A DNA stretch of 64,000 bases from RPRC01 sp036677645 (GCA_036677645.1 JAVBWB010000007.1:3023-67022); one strand, 5' to 3'. Positions 43,262 to 52,121 are shown, counted from the first letter of the stretch. Numbers and translations are program-made. Notes: generated by a model from the letters alone, not told the origin.

Positions 43262-44458
43262 CTACCCGGCCGATCCGGCGTTCTGGGCGGACATTTCGTA
43301 ATCCAGGCTCGTTCCCAGCACGCCCAGGTAGCTCTGGTACGACTGCAGGAACCCCTTGAGCTCGTCGTAGTAATCCGCCAGCTCCCGTGAACGGTCCATC
43401 TCGCGCAAGGTGCCGGCAGGGGTCACCCTGGACCGCTTGCGATATACTTCGTCGATGCGCCTGCCGACACGATCCGATTGGCGCCGGCACTCCCGCGCAA
43501 AGGCGCGATACGCCGCTCCGACCGCCGCGCTGCCGCTGCCGGTCGCCGAGCCCACCGCAAAAGCCGCATCTCTGAAGGCTGCCGCCAGGGACTTCCGGAA
43601 CGCCAGCAGCGCCATTTCACCGCGTCCCCGTTCCGCAAGCACCGCATAGTGCTTGATCAAACCTTCATCCACCAGCGGAAGGGAAAGGAGCTCGTTCTGC
43701 ACGATGGTCAAGTCTTTCCTGGTGCGGTCCGCATGCCGGCGCTTCTCTCCCTTAGCCGGGGCGCCGTCTTGCAGCGCCCGGATGCTTACCTCGATCCGCG
43801 CCAGCCGCTCGTCAAGGAAATGCACGGAGTTCTCCAGCTCCCTGCGCCGCTCCAGGATACCGGCCAGCCGCCGCTCTTCTCTGCCGTACGCAGCCACGGC
43901 GCTGTCCAGACGGGCTTCGTACCCTTCCTGGACCGTGACCAGCTCGGCAAACACCCCGCGCCACCAGGTCATTTCGGGCCGGTGGCCGGCGGAAAGATCC
44001 ATCCGGCCTTCTTCCAGGTCGGCGCGAAGTCCGCGCAGCCGGTCCGCATGATCCCGGCAAGTTTCCAGCAGACCGCGGAGGTCATCCTCCCTCACCGGAA
44101 AATCCAGGAGGGGAATCCGGTCGATCTCCGATTCGATGCCGGCACACTGGCGTTCGGTAACGGCACGGGACATTTCCAGGAAGTCATCAGCCAGGCGCAG
44201 AAATCTCTGCTGACGCTCAAGCTCCCTCACGTTTCCCTGCATCCGGTTTTCGTCCCGGCCAGCGAGGATCTGCACGCTGCCCGGTTTTGCGGTCTGGAGC
44301 ATCTGTACGGGGCTGGAATCGGGTTGCCCGGCGTCGCCGGAGAAAGAAGCGTGGGAATTGCCCATCCCGGCGAGGCTGAACGCGGCAGCAAGCCAGAGCG
44401 GGTGGAACGTTCGGCGGCGGGCAGCAGGTACGCGACTCGAAAGGAATATGATTTTCAT
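43262..44458 (-). CDS. Exported helical/coiled-coil protein of unknown function
   Basis: A 398-residue protein I do not recognise. A signal peptide (about residues 1-38, ending near NSHASF) starts at the ATG at 44458, which follows GGGAGGGAGTT. An upstream in-frame extension has no ribosome site. The mature part is almost entirely charged helix with heptad-like spacing (about 70-290), a glycine/serine-rich break (VGSATGSGSAAVGAA, about 305-325) and a final helical part. It precedes the GspE-type ATPase gene by 49 bp in the same direction and follows the AI-2E family gene. It could be a periplasmic partner of the ATPase system, but only position supports this. Confidence 0.65.
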   Translation of the reverse strand: MKIIFLSSRVPAARRRTFHPLWLAAAFSLAGMGNSHASFSGDAGQPDSSPVQMLQTAKPGSVQILAGRDENRMQGNVRELERQQRFLRLADDFLEMSRAVTERQCAGIESEIDRIPLLDFPVREDDLRGLLETCRDHADRLRGLRADLEEGRMDLSAGHRPEMTWWRGVFAELVTVQEGYEARLDSAVAAYGREERRLAGILERRRELENSVHFLDERLARIEVSIRALQDGAPAKGEKRRHADRTRKDLTIVQNELLSLPLVDEGLIKHYAVLAERGRGEMALLAFRKSLAAAFRDAAFAVGSATGSGSAAVGAAYRAFARECRRQSDRVGRRIDEVYRKRSRVTPAGTLREMDRSRELADYYDELKGFLQSYQSYLGVLGTSLDYEMSAQNAGSAG

Positions 44459-44539
44459 AACTCCCTCCCTATTCGCTGCAATGTGTTGGGGTCGGCTCGA
44501 GAAAATGACGTGAAAGAAGAAGATCTCCGCCTCCATGCC

Positions 44540-45583
44540 TCAAACCGCGGGATCGCTTCCCCGCCGCAGGTGGGCAAAGAAAATCTTTATCGCTCCGGCA
44601 CAGGGAATCCCCAGCAGGATACCCCAAAAGCCCAGCAATTCCCCCATCAGCATCACCATGACGATGGTGACCAGGGGATTCAGGTCCATTGATTTCTTGA
44701 ATACCAGGGGTTTTATGACATAGCCCTCGACGAAATATATGACGGCGAAGGCAACCGTCACCTGGACAAGCAGCATGCCGCTCTGATATCCCGCATAGGC
44801 AAAGAAAAGCGGCGGCAGTGTCGCGAGGATCACCCCGATAAAAGGTATGATCGAGGCAACACCGGCAAAAATGCCGCAGAAAATGGGATGGCTGATATTC
44901 AGGATCATCATGGCAGCGGCCGAGATGAAGGCAACAATGATGGAAACGATGACCTGTCCGCGGATGTACCCACCGATACTGTCATTGATGTCGCGCCCGA
45001 CTGCGAGGATGAAGCCGCGCTGGGAGGCGGGAAGCCATCGTTCGATGCCCTCAAGGGTTCCCGTCTTGTAAAAGAGCATGAAAAAAACCAGAATCGGCGC
45101 CAGGAGAAGGTTGAACAGGTTCAGAACCAGGCTGGATGCAGCAGCGTAGGCTCCTGCCCCGATCTTGGCGAGCACCTTGTCCGCTCCGCTCTGGAGGTAG
45201 TCCACGACCCAGTCCAACTCCTGGGAAGATCGGGCCGATCCGAGTCGGCCTTTCAGCTCCAGCGCCAACTGTCGAGCCTTTTCGTAATACGTCGGGATGT
45301 CGAGAACCAGGGAGTTCCAACCCGCGGCAACGAGTGGGATCAGTATGGTCACGGAAAAGTAGGAAAACACTATCAGCACTGCATAGAGGATGAGAATTCC
45401 GGGCAACCTTTTGATTCTTCTCCGTTCGAGAAACACCACGAAAGGATCCAGGAGGTATGCAAGAACAAAGGAGAGCAGGAGACAGGACAGTGTATGCTCG
45501 GCGGCATATCCGAGCAGAACGACGGCCGCTATCGCGGACAGGGTAACCGCGACCCTGAGAATCGATGTAGGATTTTGTTTCAT
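44540..45583 (-). CDS. AI-2E/PerM family membrane transporter
   Basis: A 347-residue multi-pass inner-membrane protein. Hydrophobic segments near residues 10-50, 60-90, 150-175 and 205-325 and the conserved PFIGVILATLPP and NPLVTIVMVMLMGELLGFWGI-type C-terminal motif place it in the AI-2E (PerM/TqsA) family. Members export autoinducer-2, sodium or other solutes; no substrate is indicated here. Same strand as the UPF0158 gene upstream (83 bp) and the exported coiled-coil gene downstream (81 bp). Confidence 0.87.
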   Translation of the reverse strand: MKQNPTSILRVAVTLSAIAAVVLLGYAAEHTLSCLLLSFVLAYLLDPFVVFLERRRIKRLPGILILYAVLIVFSYFSVTILIPLVAAGWNSLVLDIPTYYEKARQLALELKGRLGSARSSQELDWVVDYLQSGADKVLAKIGAGAYAAASSLVLNLFNLLLAPILVFFMLFYKTGTLEGIERWLPASQRGFILAVGRDINDSIGGYIRGQVIVSIIVAFISAAAMMILNISHPIFCGIFAGVASIIPFIGVILATLPPLFFAYAGYQSGMLLVQVTVAFAVIYFVEGYVIKPLVFKKSMDLNPLVTIVMVMLMGELLGFWGILLGIPCAGAIKIFFAHLRRGSDPAV

Positions 45584-45666
45584 GGCAGTGACGGCGCGAT
45601 CCGCGCCAGTACCTTTGCGCCCGGCCCCGGTACGAACCGGTTTACCGTTCCCGTGAAAGAAACGAA

Positions 45667-46104
45667 TCAGCGGGGCTCGTCGGAAAGGAAAATGTCGTTC
45701 ATCTCCAGCCAGTTGCGAATTCTCACCGTGGTCTGTTCATCCTTCAGCGCCGCAAGCCGGTCCTTCTCTTCAGGATAGAAGGCGAGAATGTCGTCCAACC
45801 TGCCGTAGGGCTGCTTCCCCATGAAGGCACGCTGGAGGATGTTTTTCAACGGTCCGTCGGCAATCCCCTTGATGAACTCGTAGATCAGCTGACGCTCCAG
45901 GTCATAATCGAGGTCGGGAATCTGCAGGTACCGCTCTTCATTCGAATCGATCTCGTCCCAGAAATCATCATCCTCGTAGTCGATGGGCACCGAAAACACT
46001 TCGCCGGTTTCCCTGTCGAGATAATAGACGCTCTCGGGATCAGTGTTCTCAAATGCATCCAGGAGATCATCCCACACTATTTCAACATCGCGCATGAATC
46101 CCAT
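45667..46104 (-). CDS. UPF0158 family protein
   Basis: A 145-residue acidic cytoplasmic protein. The pattern VEIVWDDLLDAFEN..YYLDRETGEV near the start and RNWLEMNDI near the end match the uncharacterised UPF0158 family. It contains no membrane segment and no catalytic motif. The ATG at 46104 has AGGG about 9 nt upstream; an ATG three codons later is an alternative. It diverges from the LpxH-like gene over 68 bp. Function unknown. Confidence 0.75.
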   Translation of the reverse strand: MGFMRDVEIVWDDLLDAFENTDPESVYYLDRETGEVFSVPIDYEDDDFWDEIDSNEERYLQIPDLDYDLERQLIYEFIKGIADGPLKNILQRAFMGKQPYGRLDDILAFYPEEKDRLAALKDEQTTVRIRNWLEMNDIFLSDEPR

Positions 46105-46172
46105 TTACCGCGGCCCTCGCCCCATTCCCGTTGATCTTTACCTTTCGGAGCATTTCCGATATAGTTAGCCCC

Positions 46173-46895
46173 ATGCGAAGGGTCTTCATAGCAGATGCTC
46201 ATCTCGTCAATCCGGACGACTACAATTATGGACTTCTGCTCGAATTCCTCTCCGGATTGCGGGGAAATGCCGAGACCCTTTTCATCCTGGGTGATCTTTT
46301 CGAATTCTGGATCGGCTTTGGCCAATCCTTTTTCCCTCACTACCGGCCGGTGCTCGAACAACTGGAAAGATTGGTCTCAGCAGGAACAGACATAGTGTAT
46401 TTCGAGGGAAACCACGATTTCCACCTCGGAAGCTACTTTACCGAAACCCTGGGAGCAGCGGTTTTCACGTCGCCCGCCACCCTGACCATAGACGGCAAGC
46501 GGATCCATATCTGCCATGGAGACCAGATAAACACCGGAGACACCGGCAGCCGCATCCTGCGATTGCTCCTGCACAGCAGGTACAGCGGGATGTTGCTACC
46601 CGTTTTCCCTTCCCGGCTGGCTTTCCTGGCCGCCCGTCATCTGTCCGGCCACAGCAAGCGGCGGCACGGGGAAAGAAACGCCCGGTGGGATTACCGGGCC
46701 CTGCTGGAAAGATACGCCGACAGTCGATTCAGGGAAGGCTGCCATGCGGTCGTAACGGCGCATTTTCATCTCCCCTTCATTTCCAGAAGGGAAAACGGCC
46801 CGGAAAAAACCCTTCTCTCCGTAGGTGATTGGATCTCGCAGTTTTCATACGGCGAGATGAACGGCGGCTCGCTGTCTCTGCATAGCTTTCGTTGA
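46173..46895 (+). CDS. LpxH-like metallophosphoesterase (UDP-2,3-diacylglucosamine diphosphatase family)
   Basis: A 240-residue calcineurin-like phosphoesterase. FIADAHL (D8, H10), LGDLFEFWIG, GNHDFHLG, CHGDQIN and AHFHLP supply the two-metal site in the order seen in LpxH and YbbF relatives, which cut the UDP-diacylglucosamine pyrophosphate in lipid A synthesis. The final motif is AHFH where LpxH has GHTH. The ATG at 46173 lacks a clear Shine-Dalgarno; a TTG at 46131 is in frame but less likely. Single gene. The true substrate could be another nucleotide-sugar. Confidence 0.8.
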   Translation: MRRVFIADAHLVNPDDYNYGLLLEFLSGLRGNAETLFILGDLFEFWIGFGQSFFPHYRPVLEQLERLVSAGTDIVYFEGNHDFHLGSYFTETLGAAVFTSPATLTIDGKRIHICHGDQINTGDTGSRILRLLLHSRYSGMLLPVFPSRLAFLAARHLSGHSKRRHGERNARWDYRALLERYADSRFREGCHAVVTAHFHLPFISRRENGPEKTLLSVGDWISQFSYGEMNGGSLSLHSFR

Positions 46896-46932
46896 AGGCC
46901 CATTCCGGCAACCGGCGAGCTGCCGGGTCGCA

Positions 46933-47172
46933 TCATCCCATTCCGAACAGTTCAAGATAGTTCTCGACTCTTTCGCCAAGCGAAGGCGCTGCGATCATAT
47001 CGCAGATCTCGTCAGGAAGATAGTTCCTGCAGACATCCGGCCTCCTGGCGTATACGGTGCAGCGCAGATCAACGCCAAGATGGGGGCATGGCGCCCTCAT
47101 GGGTTTCCCCAGAGCAGCTATATCCGGCGCCGTGCAGCAGGTCCCGCAGCAGCGGCAGGTGTTTCCGGCCAT
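46933..47172 (-). CDS. YkgJ-type cysteine cluster protein
   Basis: A 79-residue cytoplasmic protein with a CRCCGTCC cluster at its start, then CPHL, RCTVYARRPDVCRNY and CDM. This is the CxxC..C..C pattern of the YkgJ/UPF0153 zinc-or-iron cluster family. It is shorter than many relatives but complete. It begins 54 bp after the penicillin-binding protein gene on the same strand and is probably cotranscribed. The cluster and function are unproven. Confidence 0.78.
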   Translation of the reverse strand: MAGNTCRCCGTCCTAPDIAALGKPMRAPCPHLGVDLRCTVYARRPDVCRNYLPDEICDMIAAPSLGERVENYLELFGMG

Positions 47173-47226
47173 GTCATGCCTTTCGGGAGCAAATGAAGTC
47201 GACTCACCGGCTGGTCGACCTGTGAG

Positions 47227-48627
47227 CTACCGGGTCCCGCTCCTCGCCGGCCCCATTGCCTGGCGCTTTCCCGCATCGTCGGAAAAGAACAGCTCCAAGG
47301 CGCGTTCACCAAGCTGGGATGCCTTTATCTTCCACCGGTCCTGATTGATGACCAGGGCGACTACCGCGATTTTAGGGTCTTCCACCGGCGCGTAGGCGGC
47401 GAACCAGGTATACTTTCCCTCCGGCTCCTTGCCGTCAATGGAACCCGTCTTTGCGGCTATGTTCACCGACGCCAGCTTGGGCCGGCCATGACGGTCATGG
47501 AAGGCCCTCCGGGAAGTCCCGCTGGTTACCGTCGTCTGCAGCATCCTGGTGAGCTGGCCCGCGGTTTGCTGGGAGACAAGCCTCCGGATGGTGGTGGGCT
47601 TCTCGGCAAACAGCAGGTTGTTGTCCCGATCCCTGATTTCCTGGGCGAGGATGGGCGCCATCATCGTCCCCTGGTTTGCAATCGCAGCCATCATGACCGC
47701 GGCATGGAGGGGCGATATCTTGACCTCGCGACCCAGCCCGGCGCCCATGAGCTTCAGCTCCAGGTCATCCTGCGGCGTGGTGGCGCGGCTCGGCTGCACT
47801 TGCGTGCCCGGGAAAAGCGTCTGGTTGAAACCGAAGCGCTGGGCATAGTTCATTATATTGTCTCTGCCCACCACGTCGCTGGCGAGTCGGCCGAACACCG
47901 GATTGATCGATTTCCCCATGGCCTGGGCTAGCTGCATCTGCTGCCCGCCACGGCCGGGCTTAATATCCCATGCCCGGGGGTTCTCCGAATGGGAGTAGCC
48001 TCGAAAGGCGAACATGGTTTCAGGTTCGACCTGTTTATGTTCCAATGCCGCAGAGGCGGTAATGATCTTGAACAGGGACGCCATCGGGTAGAGCCTGAAG
48101 CAGGACATGCCGTCCCAGGCGGGATCCATCTTCGAATACCCCGTCAGAGCGAGCACCCGTCCGGTTTTGGGCTCGATGGCGACGAAAGCGCCATAGGGCA
48201 CCTGCATTTCGTTCATGTAATTGAAAATGCTCTCCTGCAGGGAGGGATCGATGGTGAAATAGAGCGAGACACCCTCGGGTGAAGATGCGGCAAGCCTGTT
48301 TCCCGCCTGCCTTGAGCCGCGCAGATGCTCAGCCGCAAGGCGGAAAGACTGGTAATTGTCATACTGGCGTGCGGAAACGGTTGATTTCACGCGTGAGTTG
48401 TACTGCTTCTGCAATTGCAGGAGCTTCGGCGTCGCCACCTTGACGAGCGACACCAAGGGGTAGGCGGCAAGAACGACTGCAATGACGGGCAGCAGGATTC
48501 GGAGCCGCGATTTTCGCTCTTTGGACTCTTTCAGCGCATTGAACGTGTTGGCGGTTGTGCGCGCCTTGAAGCATTTGCGGAACGAAAACAGTTTCTTCTT
48601 TTTTACCAGATGTTTGAGATCTTGCAT
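47227..48627 (-). CDS. Penicillin-binding protein, transpeptidase type
   Basis: A 466-residue D,D-transpeptidase-like cell wall enzyme. A long basic cytoplasmic tail precedes one transmembrane helix (about residues 43-62). The transpeptidase domain (about 120-450) has SLFK with S184 and K187, SIN at 240-242 and KTG at 393-395, the full penicillin-binding set. It lacks a glycosyltransferase domain and is shorter than PBP2 or PBP3, so it is an accessory class B-like or endopeptidase-like PBP. A strong sigma70 promoter lies upstream. The ribosome site at 48627 is weak. Confidence 0.86.
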   Translation of the reverse strand: MQDLKHLVKKKKLFSFRKCFKARTTANTFNALKESKERKSRLRILLPVIAVVLAAYPLVSLVKVATPKLLQLQKQYNSRVKSTVSARQYDNYQSFRLAAEHLRGSRQAGNRLAASSPEGVSLYFTIDPSLQESIFNYMNEMQVPYGAFVAIEPKTGRVLALTGYSKMDPAWDGMSCFRLYPMASLFKIITASAALEHKQVEPETMFAFRGYSHSENPRAWDIKPGRGGQQMQLAQAMGKSINPVFGRLASDVVGRDNIMNYAQRFGFNQTLFPGTQVQPSRATTPQDDLELKLMGAGLGREVKISPLHAAVMMAAIANQGTMMAPILAQEIRDRDNNLLFAEKPTTIRRLVSQQTAGQLTRMLQTTVTSGTSRRAFHDRHGRPKLASVNIAAKTGSIDGKEPEGKYTWFAAYAPVEDPKIAVVALVINQDRWKIKASQLGERALELFFSDDAGKRQAMGPARSGTR

Positions 48628-48701
48628 GGATTGGTCGTACTCAGCTGTAATCGTGGATTGCGGAAAGTTCAGTGGAAACAGGGTATTGACATAGTTTTGC
48701 C

Positions 48702-48730
48702 ACTATATGCTACTTGCCGTTGTTTGTCAA
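48702..48730 (-). promoter_or_regulatory. Strong sigma70 promoter of the penicillin-binding protein gene
   Basis: On the minus strand: TTGACA (48730-48725), exactly 17 bp, TATAGT (48707-48702). The predicted start near 48695 gives a 68-nt leader. Five of six -10 bases and all -35 bases match consensus. Confidence 0.75.
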
Positions 48731-48798
48731 CGATAGCCGCTGTTCACCGAGAGAGAGCCCAAAAACGGCATCCGGCCGGAAACAGGCGGATTGCGCAC

Positions 48799-48836
48799 AA
48801 AAAAAGACAGGCGATAACCATCGCCTGTCTTTTTCC
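48799..48836. terminator. Terminator of the ribosomal superoperon, bidirectional form
   Basis: AAAAAGACAGGCGA (48801-48814) and TCGCCTGTCTTTTT (48821-48834) are perfect arms around a 6-nt loop, with A- and T-runs on the two sides. It lies about 40 bp after the rplQ stop. Confidence 0.9.
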
Positions 48837-48875
48837 TTATGTCCATCTCAGGACGCTCAACCTTCTCCCGCAGCA

Positions 48876-49376
48876 CTATTCCTTGTCTGCAGGAGGATCA
48901 GCAAGTTCCGCCACGGCGGCATCCTGGGGCGCAGCTGCCTCGACCGGCGCTTCCGCAGCCGTTACCGGCTCGCTCTTCGGCGCGCGTTTCGTGGCTTTCT
49001 TGGCGTCCTTGACCTTCAGCTTTTCTTCCACCAGCTCGATCAGCGACATCTGGGCAGTGTCGCCGGCGCGGGTGCCAAGTTTGACAATTCGCGTATAGCC
49101 GCCGGGACGCTCCTTGAAGCGGGGAGCGATAACGGAAAACAGCTTGGTTACCGTCTGCTTGTCGCGGATGTAGGAAGCAGCCTGTCTTACCGCATGCAGG
49201 TCGCCCCGTTTTCCGAGCGTGATCATCTTCTCGGCCAGGGGACGCAGTTCCTTGGCCTTGGCATCGGTGGTAACGATTTTTTCATGGGTCAGGAACGACG
49301 TCACCATATTACGAAACATGGCGATGCGGTGGCTGGTAGTCCTTCCCAGTCTTCTTCCGGATTTACTGTGGCGCAT
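48876..49376 (-). CDS. rplQ: 50S ribosomal protein L17, with long C-terminal tail
   Basis: A 166-residue L17 (E. coli 127) near the peptide exit tunnel. Residues 1-118 are the standard domain starting MRHSKSGRRLGR. After residue 120 a lysine-rich linker leads into an Ala/Pro/Glu-rich acidic tail of about 30 residues that is not part of the core fold. Last gene of the alpha operon, 36 bp after rpoA, followed by a strong terminator. Confidence 0.96.
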   Translation of the reverse strand: MRHSKSGRRLGRTTSHRIAMFRNMVTSFLTHEKIVTTDAKAKELRPLAEKMITLGKRGDLHAVRQAASYIRDKQTVTKLFSVIAPRFKERPGGYTRIVKLGTRAGDTAQMSLIELVEEKLKVKDAKKATKRAPKSEPVTAAEAPVEAAAPQDAAVAELADPPADKE

Positions 49377-49412
49377 GGTACGTTTCCTTTCTATATCTCA
49401 CAACGCGACAAT

Positions 49413-50435
49413 TTATTCTTCTTCCTGACGCTCGCCGCGGATTCTGCGAAGTATTTCCGGATCAGGGAAATTGTCCAGGTTCATCCCCAGAGTAAGCCCC
49501 ATGTCCGCCAGAACGTCCTTGATCTCGTTAAGGGATTTCCTGCCGAAATTCTGGGTTTTGAGCATCTCCGCCTCGGATCGTGAAACGAGCTCGCCTATCA
49601 GCTTTATTCCGGCGTTCTTCAGGCAGTTCGCGGAACGAACCGACAACTCAAGCTCGTCAACGGCGCGGTAAAGATTCTCGTTGATCCGGTCACGGTCCTC
49701 TTCCGGCTCCATCGCCTCGACTTCCTCAGCCTCTTCATCGAAATTGATGAAAATGGTGAGCTGGTCCTTCAGGATTTTCGATGCAAAAGCAAGGGCGTCT
49801 TCAGGCTTTACACTTCCGTCAGTCCACAGTTCGACAGTGAGCTTGTCATAGTCGGTCATCTGTCCGACACGGGCATTGGAAACCCCGAAATTGACCTTCT
49901 GAACCGGTGAAAATATCGAATCTATGGGAATCGTGCCCACCGGAGCCTTTTCGTCACGGTTCCTGTCGGCCGGCACATATCCCTTGCCGATCTTCACCAC
50001 CATTTCCATCTCGAGGTTTGCATCCTTGGAGCAGGTGGCTATGTGATGTTCCGGATTGAGGATCTCCACGTTGGGATCAGTCAGGATGTCCCGCGCCAGA
50101 ACGACGCCTTCGCCTTTGTGAACGACTCGCACTATCCGCTGCTCGTTGCCGTGCAGCTTGAGTCTCACACCCTTGAGATTCAGGATGATGTCCGTAACAT
50201 CCTCGGTCACACCGGGTATCGCAGAGAATTCGTGGAGAACCCCCTTGATCCTGACCGAGCAGATTGCCCCTCCCTGCAGAGAGGAAAGAAGCACCCGCCT
50301 CAGGGAATTGCCGAGCGTAGTACCGAATCCCCGCTCGAAAGGCTCAGCGTAGAACTTTCCATACATACTCGAAAGCGTTTCAGCTTCAACCTGCACCTTT
50401 TTCGGTTTTATCAGGTCACGCCAGTTTTTATACAT
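49413..50435 (-). CDS. rpoA: RNA polymerase alpha subunit
   Basis: A 340-residue alpha subunit that scaffolds RNA polymerase assembly. The N-terminal domain (about residues 1-235) includes FYAEPFERGFGTTLGNSLRRVLLSS. A linker precedes the C-terminal domain (about 255-330), with ELSVRSANCLKNAGI, which binds UP elements and activators. GGAGGAAATTAG lies before the ATG. It is between rpsD and rplQ, the usual alpha-operon place. Confidence 0.98.
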   Translation of the reverse strand: MYKNWRDLIKPKKVQVEAETLSSMYGKFYAEPFERGFGTTLGNSLRRVLLSSLQGGAICSVRIKGVLHEFSAIPGVTEDVTDIILNLKGVRLKLHGNEQRIVRVVHKGEGVVLARDILTDPNVEILNPEHHIATCSKDANLEMEMVVKIGKGYVPADRNRDEKAPVGTIPIDSIFSPVQKVNFGVSNARVGQMTDYDKLTVELWTDGSVKPEDALAFASKILKDQLTIFINFDEEAEEVEAMEPEEDRDRINENLYRAVDELELSVRSANCLKNAGIKLIGELVSRSEAEMLKTQNFGRKSLNEIKDVLADMGLTLGMNLDNFPDPEILRRIRGERQEEE

Positions 50436-50469
50436 CTAATTTCCTCCAGGAAGCATGTTAACCAGGGGT

Positions 50470-51096
50470 TTACTTGGAATAAAGTTCGACGATAAGCTGT
50501 TCCTGGATCGGTGTCGATATATCTTCCCTCGTTATGAGTGACTTCACCTTTCCGCAGAAACCGTCCTTGTCCAGTTCAAGCCACTGGGGAATGCCCCGCC
50601 TGACAACCGCCTCAAGGGACTCGGTTATGGCGCCGACTGCCCTGCTCTTTTCACGCAGAGTCACGGTGTCGCCCACCTTAACCTGGTATGAGGGTATATC
50701 GACTCGTCTGCCGTTGACATCGAAATGCCCCTGCCTGACGAGCATTCTCGCCTGTGTGCGGGACGAGGCAAATCCGAGCCGGTAGACGATATTGTCCAGA
50801 CGACGCTCCAGGAGGAAAAGCAGGTTCTCGCCGGTCACACCCTTCATGCGCTCTGCCTTCTCAAAGTAACCCCGGAACTGCTTCTCGAGGATTCCGTAAA
50901 TTCTTCTTACCTTCTGTTTCTCGCGGAGCTGAATGCCGTAGGGCGAAACCTTTACGCGGGACTGGCCATGCTGGCCCGGCGCGTAGTTGCGCCGCTTGAT
51001 GGCGCACTTGTCGGTAAAGCAGCGCTCGCCTTTCAGAAACAGTTCCATATTTTCACGTCTGCACAGCCTGCAGCAGGGTCCAGTATATCTTGCCAA
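50470..51096 (-). CDS. rpsD: 30S ribosomal protein S4, TTG start, zinc form
   Basis: A 208-residue primary 16S rRNA-binding protein that nucleates 30S assembly. The start codon is TTG at 51096, with GGAGG at 51107-51103 and a 6-nt spacer; the only nearby ATG is out of frame. Residues C9, C12, C26 and C31 form the zinc-binding (C+) N-terminal motif. The S4 RNA-binding domain (about 97-160) includes RLDNIVYRLGFASSR. In E. coli S4 represses the alpha operon; that is not visible here. Confidence 0.97.
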   Translation of the reverse strand: MARYTGPCCRLCRRENMELFLKGERCFTDKCAIKRRNYAPGQHGQSRVKVSPYGIQLREKQKVRRIYGILEKQFRGYFEKAERMKGVTGENLLFLLERRLDNIVYRLGFASSRTQARMLVRQGHFDVNGRRVDIPSYQVKVGDTVTLREKSRAVGAITESLEAVVRRGIPQWLELDKDGFCGKVKSLITREDISTPIQEQLIVELYSK

Positions 51097-51124
51097 GGAA
51101 AACCTCCTTCATAGGTATCCGAGA

Positions 51125-51520
51125 TTAAACTCTTCTTCTTTTGGGCGGGCGACAACCGTTGTGGGGAATCGGGGTAACGTCACGAATGAAACTGATGGCA
51201 AACCCGGCAGCCTGTAACGCCCTGAGAGCCGATTCGCGACCGGACCCAGGCCCCTTCACATAGACCTCGATGTTTCTCACACCGTGTTCCTGAGCCTTTT
51301 TGGCGGCATCCTCGGCCGCAATCTGGGCTGCGAACGGCGTACTCTTCCTCGATCCCTTGAAGCCCTTGCTCCCGGAGCTGGACCATGCCAGAACGTTTCC
51401 GTTCTGATCGGAAATAGTAATCATCGTATTGTTAAACGTGGCCTGAATGTGGGCAACTCCGTTAGGAATATGCTTCTTCTCTTTTTTCTTTCGCACAACT
51501 TTTCGCGCCGGGTTAGCCAT
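51125..51520 (-). CDS. rpsK: 30S ribosomal protein S11
   Basis: A 131-residue platform protein that contacts 16S rRNA near the mRNA exit. NTMITISDQNGNVLAWSS and GSGRESALRAL are diagnostic, and the basic C-terminus ends GCRPPKRRRV. Twenty-two bp after rpsM, 28 bp before rpsD. Confidence 0.98.
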   Translation of the reverse strand: MANPARKVVRKKKEKKHIPNGVAHIQATFNNTMITISDQNGNVLAWSSSGSKGFKGSRKSTPFAAQIAAEDAAKKAQEHGVRNIEVYVKGPGSGRESALRALQAAGFAISFIRDVTPIPHNGCRPPKRRRV

Positions 51521-51542
51521 TATTCCTCCAAATGCTTAAGTG

Positions 51543-51911
51543 CTATTTCTTTTTACCTGCAACCGTTCTTGCCGGACCTTTTCTGGTTCTGGCATTCGTC
51601 TTGGTTCTCTGACCATTTACGGGGAGGCCTTTTCTGTGCCTCAACCCGCGGTAACAGCCGAGGTCCATCAGACGCTTGATGTTCATGGAGATCTCACGGC
51701 GAAGGTCGCCTTCCACCTTGATGTTCTTGTCGATGTTATCACGGATGCTGGCAACCTCCGGTTCAGTCAGGTTGTCAGTCTTCGTATTTATATCAACACC
51801 GCATTCAACCAGTATCTTCTTGGCGGTAGACCTTCCTATTCCGTAGATATAGGTGAGAGCGATCTCGATTCTCTTGTTCTTCGGTAAATCAATGCCGGAT
51901 ATACGTGCCAA
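51543..51911 (-). CDS. rpsM: 30S ribosomal protein S13, TTG start
   Basis: A 122-residue head protein that bridges to the 50S subunit and touches tRNA. It begins MARISGIDLPKNKR from a TTG at 51911, preceded by GGAGGAG. RGLRHRKGLPVNGQRTKTNARTRKG is cut here to its key parts: RGLRHRKGLPV and QRTKTNARTR, both diagnostic. It is the first long gene of the alpha operon, 24 bp after rpmJ. Confidence 0.97.
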   Translation of the reverse strand: MARISGIDLPKNKRIEIALTYIYGIGRSTAKKILVECGVDINTKTDNLTEPEVASIRDNIDKNIKVEGDLRREISMNIKRLMDLGCYRGLRHRKGLPVNGQRTKTNARTRKGPARTVAGKKK

Positions 51912-51935
51912 AGCCCACTCCTCCTCGTTATCCTG

Positions 51936-52049
51936 TTACCCCTGCTTCTGGGTGTGTTTTGGAATCTCACAGATTATTCTCACGGTGCGCTTGCGACGTA
52001 TGATCTTACACTTGTCGCACATCTTCTTGACTGAAGCCCTTACTTTCAT
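51936..52049 (-). CDS. rpmJ: 50S ribosomal protein L36, zinc form
   Basis: A 37-residue protein, MKVRASVKKMCDKCKIIRRK at its N-terminus, with zinc ligands C11, C14, C27 and H32. GAGAGGG lies 6 nt before the ATG. It follows map by 72 bp. infA, which often precedes rpmJ, is missing from this gap. Confidence 0.95.
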   Translation of the reverse strand: MKVRASVKKMCDKCKIIRRKRTVRIICEIPKHTQKQG

Positions 52050-52121
52050 TGGATACCCTCTCACTAATGGACTGATGTCTTTTACGTGGAACCGAACACT
52101 TACGGTTGCCGGGAATCGGCA

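Noticed and set aside
48686..48713. Plus-strand TTGACA that might drive a small RNA ending at the 48799-48836 hairpin
   Set aside because: The best -10 candidates at 14 or 16 bp spacing are poor, while the minus strand has a near-perfect promoter over the same bases.
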